A stretch of DNA of 64,000 nucleotides from Bradyrhizobium sp. Arg816. GTDB lineage: Bacteria; Pseudomonadota; Alphaproteobacteria; Rhizobiales; Xanthobacteraceae. The notes beneath the pieces are model-generated. The model was not told where the DNA came from, ran no database searches, and saw only the letters and a list, made by a program, of their open reading frames with translations. The number at the start of each line of letters is the position of its first letter. The stretch's first letter is position 1. The translations under genes were made by a program, and so were the position numbers. This document shows positions 57,208-64,000 of this stretch, one piece after another. Location: positions 1 through 64,000 of the forward strand of contig NZ_JAPRAQ010000023.1 of NCBI RefSeq assembly GCF_029989365.1. The letters are read 5' to 3'.

Positions 57208-57510
57208 TTAGCCCACCGCGTCCTTGGCGGCCTTGACCGGGCGGGCGCGGACGATCTTCCGGGCCGGCTTGGCCTTGAACATCATCTCTTCACCCGTGAA
57301 CGGGTTGGTACCCTTGCGCGCCTTGGTCGCGGGCTTCTTGATGACCACGAACTTGGCGAAGCCCGGCACCAGGAACAGGCCGTTCTTCTTGAGCTCCTTG
57401 TGACCGACGTCGGTCAGCGTCTCCATGACGCTCTTGACGTCGCGCTTGGAAAGCTCGGTGGCGGTCGCAATCTTTTCGATCAGCTGCGATTTGGACATTT
57501 GGGTTGGCAT
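57208..57510 (-). CDS. HU-family DNA-binding protein
   Basis: 100 residues from ATG at 57510 with GAGGAG upstream. Histone-like fold: MSKSQLIEKIATATELSKRD helices, then VPGFAKFVVIKKPATKARKG and NPFTGEEM in the DNA-embracing arm. The C-terminal tail (ARKIVRARPVKAAKDAVG) is basic and longer than in E. coli HU, which may add DNA affinity. Nucleoid protein. Confidence 0.9.
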   Translation of the reverse strand: MPTQMSKSQLIEKIATATELSKRDVKSVMETLTDVGHKELKKNGLFLVPGFAKFVVIKKPATKARKGTNPFTGEEMMFKAKPARKIVRARPVKAAKDAVG

Positions 57511-57866
57511 CGTGTCTCCTCTGATTCGTTGCCGGTTGCATATTAGACCAACCGTTGAAGGCCCAGAGCCTTCTGCACAGTTTTGTCGCGATTTTACGGG
57601 CTTTTTTGGCCCTCTGTGGCAAAAAACCCTGCTTTTCAGCGGCTTCCAGAGCGGAAGGAGCCTCCGGCAGCGGTTTTTGCCTTGTTTCAAAGGCCCGCAC
57701 GCCGCCTTGCTAAAGCTGATTCGCTGCTTTCGACAAGCGACGACCGGCCTCTTTGTGGGAGGCCGGTCGCGATTCACCCTGAAAAATAAGGCTAGATCGT
57801 CGTGTTGCGGCGCCTCAGCTGCTCTCTCACCCCGTTCCTACAGGGGCGCGACGAGCTTCGCTCGCG
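57511..57866. other. Gap with strong hairpin
   Basis: About 355 bases upstream of the HU gene. CGACCGGCCTC (57741-57751) pairs perfectly with GAGGCCGGTCG (57759-57769), probably terminating the thiolase transcript. The rest likely holds the HU promoter; no gene seen. Confidence 0.55.
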
Positions 57867-59099
57867 CTAGATACGCTCGATGATGACCGCGGGAGCCATG
57901 CCGCCGGCGGCGCACATGGTGACGAGACCGCGCTTCAGGTCGCGCCGTTCGAGCTCGTCAAGCACGGTGCCGATCAGGATCGAGCCGGTGGCGCCGATGG
58001 GATGGCCGAGTGCGATCGAGCCGCCATTGACGTTGACCTTGGCGCGGTCGAGCTTGAGGTCGCGGATGTACTTTTCCGCCACCACCGCAAAGGCCTCGTT
58101 GATCTCGAACAGGTCGATGTCGTCGATCGAGAGCCCCGCCTTCGCCAGTACCTTGCGCGTGGCCGGCACCGGCGCATTCAGCATCAGGGTCGGCGAGTCC
58201 CCCATGTTGGCCATCGCGACGACGCGAGCGCGCGGCTTCAGGCCGTGCGCGCTGGCATAGGCGGGCGATGCCAGCAGGATCGCGGCGGCGCCGTCGACGA
58301 CGCCGGACGAGTTGCCGGCGTGATGCATGAAGTCGATGTTCAGGTCCGGATATTTCTGCAGGATGAGGCCGCGATAGGTCGTGCCCTTGTCGTCGAGCGC
58401 ATAGTCGGCGATCGCGGGGAATGCGGGCTTCAATGCGCTCAGCCCCTCCATCGTGGTCTGCGGCCGCGGATACTCTTCATGGTCGAGCGCGAGGCTGCCG
58501 TCATCGCGATGCACGGGCACGAGGCTCTTCTCGAAGTGGCCGCCGGCAATCGCCTGCGCTGCGCGCTTCTGGCTTTCGAGACCGAGCGCGTCGACGTCGC
58601 TTCGCGTGATGCCTTCCAGCGTCGCGATCGCGTCGGCGCAGACGCCCTGATGCGACTGCGGATGCCGCGCACGCAGGCGCAGATTGCCGGAGTCCATCAT
58701 CATCGGACCGCCGCCGCGGCGTCCTTCCATCGACATCATCTCGCAGCCGCCGGCGACGACGAGGTCTTCGGTGCCCGACATGATCGAGGCGGCCGCCATG
58801 TTGACGCTGGTGATGCCGGAGCCGCAAAAGCGATCCAGCGTCACCGCGCTGGCGCGCACGTCGTAGCCGGCATCGAGCGCCGACATGCGGCCGAGGTCGC
58901 CGCCTTGGGTCGCGACCTGCGCGCTGCAGCCCCAGACGATGTCGTCGACATCGGCGGTGTCGATGCCGGTGCGGTCGGCGAGCGCGCGCAGCACGGTCGC
59001 GCCGAGCTGCTGCGGATGAATGCCCGAGAGTGCTCCCTTGCCGGCCTTGCCGACGCCCCGCGGGGTCCGGCAGGCATCGATGATCAGCGCGTCAGCCAT
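57867..59099 (-). CDS. Acetyl-CoA acetyltransferase / 3-ketoacyl-CoA thiolase
   Basis: 410 residues with the thiolase catalytic set: active-site Cys in DRFCGSG (about 91), His in ALGHPIGATGS, and the second Cys in MCAAGGM near the C-terminus. Condenses or cleaves acyl-CoA in beta-oxidation or acetoacetyl-CoA formation. MAxALIxDACRTPRG N-terminus typical of the FadA-like group. No partner dehydrogenase is adjacent. Confidence 0.92.
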   Translation of the reverse strand: MADALIIDACRTPRGVGKAGKGALSGIHPQQLGATVLRALADRTGIDTADVDDIVWGCSAQVATQGGDLGRMSALDAGYDVRASAVTLDRFCGSGITSVNMAAASIMSGTEDLVVAGGCEMMSMEGRRGGGPMMMDSGNLRLRARHPQSHQGVCADAIATLEGITRSDVDALGLESQKRAAQAIAGGHFEKSLVPVHRDDGSLALDHEEYPRPQTTMEGLSALKPAFPAIADYALDDKGTTYRGLILQKYPDLNIDFMHHAGNSSGVVDGAAAILLASPAYASAHGLKPRARVVAMANMGDSPTLMLNAPVPATRKVLAKAGLSIDDIDLFEINEAFAVVAEKYIRDLKLDRAKVNVNGGSIALGHPIGATGSILIGTVLDELERRDLKRGLVTMCAAGGMAPAVIIERI

Positions 59100-59305
59100 T
59101 GGCGTTGTCCTCTTGTTTATGGGTGTTGATGTCGTTTCTGAATCAGGGGAAGAGTGGAGTCAACGTGCGGTGCCGCGCGGCCTCCTTGCAAAAAACTGAA
59201 AAACAACCCCATGCACAGTAGAAGCGCGGGTTCCGCATGAGGCGCGGTGATACCGGTGAAGCGATTGGCTTGTCAGGCTAAACGGCCGTGGCCGCGCGAT
59301 CTTGC

Positions 59306-59371
59306 GTCACCTCGCCCCGCCTGCGGGAAGAGGTCGGATTTTACGCGCGGCGGAAAATCCGGGAGAGGGAG
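59306..59371. repeat. REP-like intergenic palindrome
   Basis: ACCTCGCCCCGCCTGCGGG is followed by GGATTTT (59336-59342) inverted by AAAATCC (59354-59360) and ends GGGAGAGG. The CTCGCCCC...GGGAGAGG pattern flanking an inner stem is, from memory, a common repeat in this genus. Confidence 0.55.
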
Positions 59372-59377
59372 AGAAAG

Positions 59378-60841
59378 CTACGCCCCCGCCGCGTTCTTCG
59401 CGATCACGTTGCGGTAGAAGGTCGCGCTGAGCTTCGGCGTGCGCACCTGGGTGTCGAAATTGACGTGATAGAGCCCGAAACGCTTGTTGAGCCCGAACAC
59501 CCATTCAAAATTGTCCAGCAGGCTCCAGAGGAAGTAGCCGCGCACCGGCACGCCTTCGGCGGTGGCGCGCTGGAGCTGGGCGAGATAGTTTCGCAGGTAC
59601 ATGATGCGATCGGTGTCGTAGATCTTGCCGTCGGGCGTCACCACGTCATCGCCGGAGGTGCCGTTCTCGCTGATGTAGATCGCATCCGTCTTCCAGATCT
59701 TTGCGGCCAGCTTCGGCACCCAGTAGATCGTCTCCGGCGCGACGCGGAGCCAGTTCGAGTTCATGTGTGGGAACGATTTCGGGATCGGCAGCGGCATGAA
59801 GCCCGCGCCCTGGTCGGAGGGCACCACATAGTTCTGCGGCGCATAGATATTGAGACCGAGGAAGTCGACCGGCGAGGAGATGACCTTCAGCTCGGCGTCG
59901 GTGTATTTCGGCGCATCGGCGCCCGCGTATTTCAGGAAGGCGTCGGTATACCGGCCGGTCATGATGACGTTGAGATAGCCGGCATTCATCTCGCGCAGCG
60001 CGATCTCGGCTGCACGGACATGCTCGGGCGTGTCGATGGCGGGAACGCAGACGTCGATATTCTCGGCCGGCCCGACCCTGGTGCCGCGGCGGCCGTGCGC
60101 CCGCACCGCCTGCACCGCGAGCCCGTGCGCGAGCGCGCTGTTATGCCTGACCTGGTTGACTTCCGCTTGCGGCAGCGTCACGCCGGGCGCGTCGATGCCG
60201 AGGCCATAGCCGAACTGGACGAAACGTCCGCTCTCGTTCAGCGTGAACACGTTCTTGACGCGATCGGTCAGGCGCTCGGCGACATAGCCCGCATAGTCGC
60301 CAAAGATCTTGCAGGTCTCGGTCGAGCGCCAGCCGCCGAAGCGATCCTGGAGCGATTGCGGCAGGTCCCAGTGATAGAGCGTCAGCCACGGCTCGATGCC
60401 GTTCCTGAGGAGCTCGTCGACGAGACGATTGTAGAAGTCGAGCCCCTTCGGGTTCGGCTTGCCGTCGCCGTCCGGAAACACCCGCGGCCATGCCACCGAG
60501 AAGCGGTAGGCCTTGCAGCCGAGCTCCTTGATGAGCGCGATGTCCTCCTTGTAGCGGTGATAATGCTCGACGGCGCGATCGCCGGTGGTGCCGTCCTCGA
60601 TCTTGCCGGGGATGCGCACGAACTTGTCCCAGATCGAAGCCCCCCGCCCGTCGACGTCGACCGCACCCTCGACCTGATAGGACGAGGTCGCCGTGCCCCA
60701 GACAAAGCCCGCCGGAAAGCCGTCCACGCCCCGCGGCGCCGGCGCCGGCTTTATCTCGGCGGCCTCCAGCGGATTTGCGATACCGGCTGCGGACAATCCC
60801 GCCAGCTTGGCAAACTGGCGACGCGAGACCTTGTCCGACAT
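59378..60841 (-). CDS. Family 1 beta-glucosidase with twin-arginine signal
   Basis: 487 residues from ATG at 60841 (AAGGGG upstream). A Tat-like leader (SRRQFAKLAGLSAAG) precedes a complete GH1 barrel beginning FPAGFVWGTATSSYQVEGA. The nucleophile is in YISENGTS; the acid/base region reads TLNESGRF where most GH1 enzymes have a Pro after the Glu, a modest variation. W-rich C-terminal WSLLDNFEWVFG closes the sugar site. Export would place it in the periplasm, which is unusual for GH1, normally cytosolic. Confidence 0.88.
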   Translation of the reverse strand: MSDKVSRRQFAKLAGLSAAGIANPLEAAEIKPAPAPRGVDGFPAGFVWGTATSSYQVEGAVDVDGRGASIWDKFVRIPGKIEDGTTGDRAVEHYHRYKEDIALIKELGCKAYRFSVAWPRVFPDGDGKPNPKGLDFYNRLVDELLRNGIEPWLTLYHWDLPQSLQDRFGGWRSTETCKIFGDYAGYVAERLTDRVKNVFTLNESGRFVQFGYGLGIDAPGVTLPQAEVNQVRHNSALAHGLAVQAVRAHGRRGTRVGPAENIDVCVPAIDTPEHVRAAEIALREMNAGYLNVIMTGRYTDAFLKYAGADAPKYTDAELKVISSPVDFLGLNIYAPQNYVVPSDQGAGFMPLPIPKSFPHMNSNWLRVAPETIYWVPKLAAKIWKTDAIYISENGTSGDDVVTPDGKIYDTDRIMYLRNYLAQLQRATAEGVPVRGYFLWSLLDNFEWVFGLNKRFGLYHVNFDTQVRTPKLSATFYRNVIAKNAAGA

Positions 60842-61245
60842 TGATACTGCCCCTTGAGACGATTGTTGCGGCGGCACAATGGCGTGTCGGAAGCTGCTTG
60901 AAAAGCGGGAGTTCCGGGACTTGCGGATGCAAAAATGCAGAAGAACGCCCGGATTTGCCCCTGCCCTTCGTTTTGCCTTTCAGGCCCTGAGCCGCATCGA
61001 AGCACGCCAGCAGCGAATTGATCACAGCTCGCGCGCCCAGACCATCCACCACGAAGTCGCGGTCCTTGCCGTTGGGCGGTATGATCTTCAGCTTCGCGCT
61101 GCGAACGCTGGAGCGATCGTCCGAAAACATCGAATTTCTGGACGATAGAATGATCCAGCGCCGGCCTGACAAGCTGGCGACGCGAAGTCTTGTCCGACAT
61201 GATGCTGCATTGAACTGAGCACGCCGAGCGACCCGGCTCCCTCGA
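60842..61245. other. Remnant region with duplicated beta-glucosidase leader
   Basis: The reverse complement of 61174-61200 starts ATGTCGGACAAGACTTCGCG and matches the first 27 bases of the GH1 gene (60815-60841) with a few differences. Between them a reverse-strand stretch (about 60890-61130) encodes SAKLKIIPPNGKDRDFVVDG and a VINSLLACFDAA segment, protein-like but lacking a stop of its own. It looks like decayed gene material. Confidence 0.5.
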
Positions 61246-61653
61246 TCAGCGCGAGCGCTTGGGCAACTTCGGAAGCTTGTCAGGATTGAACGCTGATACC
61301 TGCCCGGTTTGCTCAAGTGCCGGCGACGGCTGTTCCGCCAGAATGAGCGTTCCCCGAAGGACGACGCCTGGCGCCTGTCCTGCCGTCGCGGTGTAAGTCG
61401 CGATCTTGCCGGGGCACGTCCCCTCGATCTCCAGCGTGAGCTCATCATCGACACCGAAGACCGTTGCACGTCCATCGGTATGACGCTTCGTCGACACGGT
61501 AGCGGTGAAGCGATCGCCGTCGACCTTACAGGAGCCGTGATAGGTCATCAGGCTATCGCGGCCCCAAATCTGGCCATCTGCGACATGGACGATCCCGGTG
61601 CCCTGGTCCAGTGGCGTCTTGTACCACGCCGCGTAGGTGCCGTCCTTCAGCAT
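61246..61653 (-). CDS. GrlR-like regulatory protein
   Basis: 135 residues from ATG at 61653 (GGGAG upstream). Beta-rich lipocalin-like pattern MLKDGTYAAWYKTPLDQGTG, VADGQIWGRDSLMTYHGSC, GDRFTATVSTKRH and ELTLEIEG matches the GrlR family (type III secretion negative regulators and widespread relatives). No secretion genes are nearby, so its target is unknown. C-terminal tail is basic (KLPKLPKRSR). Confidence 0.7.
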   Translation of the reverse strand: MLKDGTYAAWYKTPLDQGTGIVHVADGQIWGRDSLMTYHGSCKVDGDRFTATVSTKRHTDGRATVFGVDDELTLEIEGTCPGKIATYTATAGQAPGVVLRGTLILAEQPSPALEQTGQVSAFNPDKLPKLPKRSR

Positions 61654-61714
61654 GGGAGCAGTCTCCCTTGACATTCCCTCGCGAATAATCCGCATGATCA
61701 GCGCTAAGAAACGG

Positions 61715-61882
61715 TTAATCGCGCGGCCCGTGCGAATCCGGTCTGTCTCTTCGCAACTCGGCTTCCAGTTCCTCGATGATGCTGTGAAGCAGGCACGCGG
61801 CAAGCGGATCGGTGACTTCGCGCTCCAGAAGCCTGTAACGCGCGATCTGGAATTCCTGCTCTCGCAACTGGTGCTCTGTCAT
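61715..61882 (-). CDS. Small helical hypothetical protein
   Basis: 55 residues, MTEHQLREQEFQIARYRLLE..., entirely helix-forming with an amphipathic pattern (LHSIIEELEAELRRD). GGAGG lies 9 bases before the ATG. Probably a genuine short gene conserved in relatives; function unknown. Divergent from the DinB gene and upstream of the GrlR-like gene. Confidence 0.6.
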   Translation of the reverse strand: MTEHQLREQEFQIARYRLLEREVTDPLAACLLHSIIEELEAELRRDRPDSHGPRD

Positions 61883-62006
61883 CGGACGGGCCCTCCGGCA
61901 AACCTACCCGCAAACAGCCAAGTCGTTTCGTTACAATTTTCAGATCATTTGCTATGGTTTCTGATCGGTAAAGGAACGCGGCGCCAAGCAGGTCGCGGGG
62001 TTTGCA

Positions 62007-62573
62007 ATGTCGATCGTTCAAAGCTATCGCGCCTTCGCCTACAACAATGCTTGGGCGAACCACCGGTTGCTCCGCGCGTGCGCCGAGCTGAGCCAAGGCG
62101 AATTTGAGGTCGAGCGGACGGGCTTCTTCCTGAGCTTGCAGCGGACGTTGAACCATATTTATGTCGTTGACCTCTTTTACGTCGATGCACTCGAGGGCGG
62201 ATGGCTTGGGCCGAAGGCCTGGGAGGATCCGATCCCATTTCCATCTCTTGCAGGGCTCTCGGAAGCTCAAGCATCGATGGACCGCCGCTTCATCGGCGTC
62301 TGCGCTGCTCTGACACCCGCCTCGTTGAACGAAGACGTGCGGATCAATCGAGATCCCAGTGTCCAGATAGAGCGACGTGACCGGCTGCTGATGCATCTCA
62401 TTCAGCATCAAATTCACCACCGTGGGCAGGCGCACACGATGTTATCGGGAACGCGCATCAAGCCGCCGCAGCTCGACGAGTTCTTTTCAGCTGCCGAAGC
62501 GCCGTTGAGGGCATCCGAGTTTGCCGATCTGGGCTGGACGGAGGAAACGGTTTGGGGGCCGCCCAGCTCCTAG
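62007..62573 (+). CDS. DinB family protein
   Basis: 188 residues, four-helix DinB/YfiT fold with the metal-binding His triad: RTLNHIY (about residue 49) and LIQHQIHHRGQAH (about 135-143). DinB proteins are putative metal-dependent thiol transferases or damage-related proteins. Start MSIVQSYRAFAYNNAWAN is the typical N-terminus. Confidence 0.88.
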   Translation: MSIVQSYRAFAYNNAWANHRLLRACAELSQGEFEVERTGFFLSLQRTLNHIYVVDLFYVDALEGGWLGPKAWEDPIPFPSLAGLSEAQASMDRRFIGVCAALTPASLNEDVRINRDPSVQIERRDRLLMHLIQHQIHHRGQAHTMLSGTRIKPPQLDEFFSAAEAPLRASEFADLGWTEETVWGPPSS

Positions 62574-62659
62574 GTCGCCTATGGCTTATCAGCCCTCCCC
62601 CCGGGGAGAGGGCAAAACCTGCGCCGGTGCCCGACGCTGGTGGCTCAACGGAGCTACAC

Positions 62660-64000
62660 TCAGAACGTCATCCGCATGCCTGCATAGAACGCGCGCGGCC
62701 TTGCCGGGCTCAGCGATCGCGGGTCGGTGAATTGCGCACCGCCATTGGTGAAGTTGGGCAAGGCCTCCCTATCGAAGAAGGTGCCAAGGGTCGAGTAGCG
62801 GTTGTCGAAGATGTTGTTGACGCGACCGTAAATCTGCAGGTTCTTGGTGATCTGGTAGGAGGTGTGGAGATTGAACACCGCGTAGGATGGCAACTGCGGA
62901 AACTGGTTGGACTCGTCGCCGACGAAATACTGGCTCGAGACAAAGAGCGCGTCACCCCCGACCTTCCAAACATCGGTCACTGCATATTCGACGCTGGCCT
63001 TGAGGAGATGGCGCGGCAGGCGCGGAATCTGGTTACCCGGCAAGACCTGGATATGGCGGTCGGCGTCGGCGAACGGGCTCTCTGATCCAAGCGTCAGCGC
63101 GTCGAGGAAGCGCGCGTCCAGGAACGCATAGCTCGCCTGGAACTGAAGCACATTCGACTTCAGGCTCACCTCAGCTTCGACACCTTGCCTGCGTGTTCGG
63201 CCGACGTTCTGGAAAAAACCGAAGCCGGTCAATCCAGGAATCGGAGTCGCGAGGATGTCGTCGTAGTTGGTGGCACGGTAGGCACCGATCTTCCAGCCGA
63301 GCGAACCGATGTTCAATTCCTTGGTACCGCGGAAGCCCGCTTCGAAGGTCTTGGATACGACTTGCTGCAGTGGGGGGTCAGCGATCAGGAACTGTCCGAT
63401 GATGCATGGCCTCGCCGGATCGGCGCAGCCGAGTTCGAGCGGCGTCGGCACCCGGTTGGCTTCGGAATAGCCCGCATAGGCTGTCACTTCAGAGGTGATC
63501 TTGTAGGTGCCACCGATGATCGGATTGAATCGATCATAGGTATGATCGCCATTGAGTGCGGTGCCGAGCTGGTCCATCAGCGTGACACGGGCCGCATTGA
63601 ACCGGCCGCCTGCCGTCACCGCAAAGCGATCGTCCACGTTGAACGTGTCGAGCGCATAGAGCCCCTGATATTGGTTGACGGTGCGAAGCGACACGGGACC
63701 AACCGATGTCGGGTCGCCGGAGGGACCCAGGAATATGCCGCTGCCCGTGACGACATAGTTCGTGCCTATGGTACCCAGCTCGGCGCTACCGGTGAAGCGA
63801 GTGCTGCTGACGTCATAGCTTGCGCCGATCACGAGGCGGTTCTCATGACCGAACAGCTGATCGCTGTTGGTCGCCTGCCCGGATATTCCAAAGGTGGTCG
63901 ATTTCGTGCTGGTGCGATCGATCTCGCTGAGGATGGCATCCGGCGCAAAGGTATTGGCGAGCTGAGCGCCATTCAGGCCGTTGGCCGGCGCTTGGAGACC
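62660..64000 (-). CDS. TonB-dependent outer-membrane receptor, C-terminal part
   Basis: At least 446 residues, running off the right end of the window with no start inside it. Beta-barrel with repeated aromatic strands (TAYAGYSEANRVPTPLELGC, AFLDARFLD, VFNLHTSYQITKNL) and the C-terminal segment ending YAGMRMTF expected for barrel insertion. ARPCI-type extracellular Cys pair. Ligand unknown; siderophore or other metal chelate is usual for the family. Confidence 0.88.
   Translation of the reverse strand, partial: GLQAPANGLNGAQLANTFAPDAILSEIDRTSTKSTTFGISGQATNSDQLFGHENRLVIGASYDVSSTRFTGSAELGTIGTNYVVTGSGIFLGPSGDPTSVGPVSLRTVNQYQGLYALDTFNVDDRFAVTAGGRFNAARVTLMDQLGTALNGDHTYDRFNPIIGGTYKITSEVTAYAGYSEANRVPTPLELGCADPARPCIIGQFLIADPPLQQVVSKTFEAGFRGTKELNIGSLGWKIGAYRATNYDDILATPIPGLTGFGFFQNVGRTRRQGVEAEVSLKSNVLQFQASYAFLDARFLDALTLGSESPFADADRHIQVLPGNQIPRLPRHLLKASVEYAVTDVWKVGGDALFVSSQYFVGDESNQFPQLPSYAVFNLHTSYQITKNLQIYGRVNNIFDNRYSTLGTFFDREALPNFTNGGAQFTDPRSLSPARPRAFYAGMRMTF

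Overview
The window looks like chromosomal DNA of a Bradyrhizobium-type alphaproteobacterium. This rests on high GC, the style of the small secreted and hypothetical proteins, a GcrA-like regulator, a phasin, Sox-type sulfite dehydrogenase genes, a DctA transporter and several intergenic palindromes of a kind I associate with that genus. No taxonomy was computed. No rRNA, tRNA or CRISPR array was recognised.

Left part (1-20.5 kb) is a mosaic. It starts inside an IS110-family transposase, followed by small secreted proteins, an Nramp-type transporter with no ATG/GTG/TTG start, a soxC/cytochrome c pair, arginase, a scar of two truncated pseudogenes (EAL-domain tail and TpsB-type transporter tail), a hydrolase, a phasin, a GcrA-like / S24-repressor regulatory module with visible operators, a quinone oxidoreductase, a MoxR ATPase + vWA pair behind a striking nested-hairpin leader, a methionine aminopeptidase gene split by an amber codon, and dctA with a textbook sigma-54 promoter.

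Central part (20.5-43.5 kb) is the main system: about 22 kb devoted to scavenging nitrogen from purines and related ureides. It has two complete BMP-type (nucleoside/purine class) ABC importers, an outer-membrane channel between them, a nucleoside deaminase, an 8-oxoguanine deaminase, a two-gene xanthine dehydrogenase (FAD subunit plus fused FeS/Mo subunit), a fused OHCU decarboxylase-HIU hydrolase, PuuE-type allantoinase, an allantoate amidohydrolase-like enzyme, a DUF3830 protein and a biuret-hydrolase-like enzyme encoded inside the first ABC operon. Several transcription units have GG-N10-GC sigma-54 promoter candidates at plausible distances from their starts, pointing to nitrogen-limitation (RpoN/NtrC-type) control. 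No urate oxidase is visible here.

Right part (43.5-64 kb) holds small envelope proteins, a lower-GC AI-2E family transporter, DUF2798, a coiled-coil membrane protein, a CBS-domain ClC channel, a class II aldolase, MarC, a DUF892 ferritin-like protein, an Hsp20-Lon stress cluster with a short basic ORF after lon, an HU protein, a thiolase, a Tat-exported GH1 beta-glucosidase with a duplicated leader fragment upstream, a GrlR-like protein, a DinB protein and the C-terminal part of a TonB-dependent receptor running off the window.
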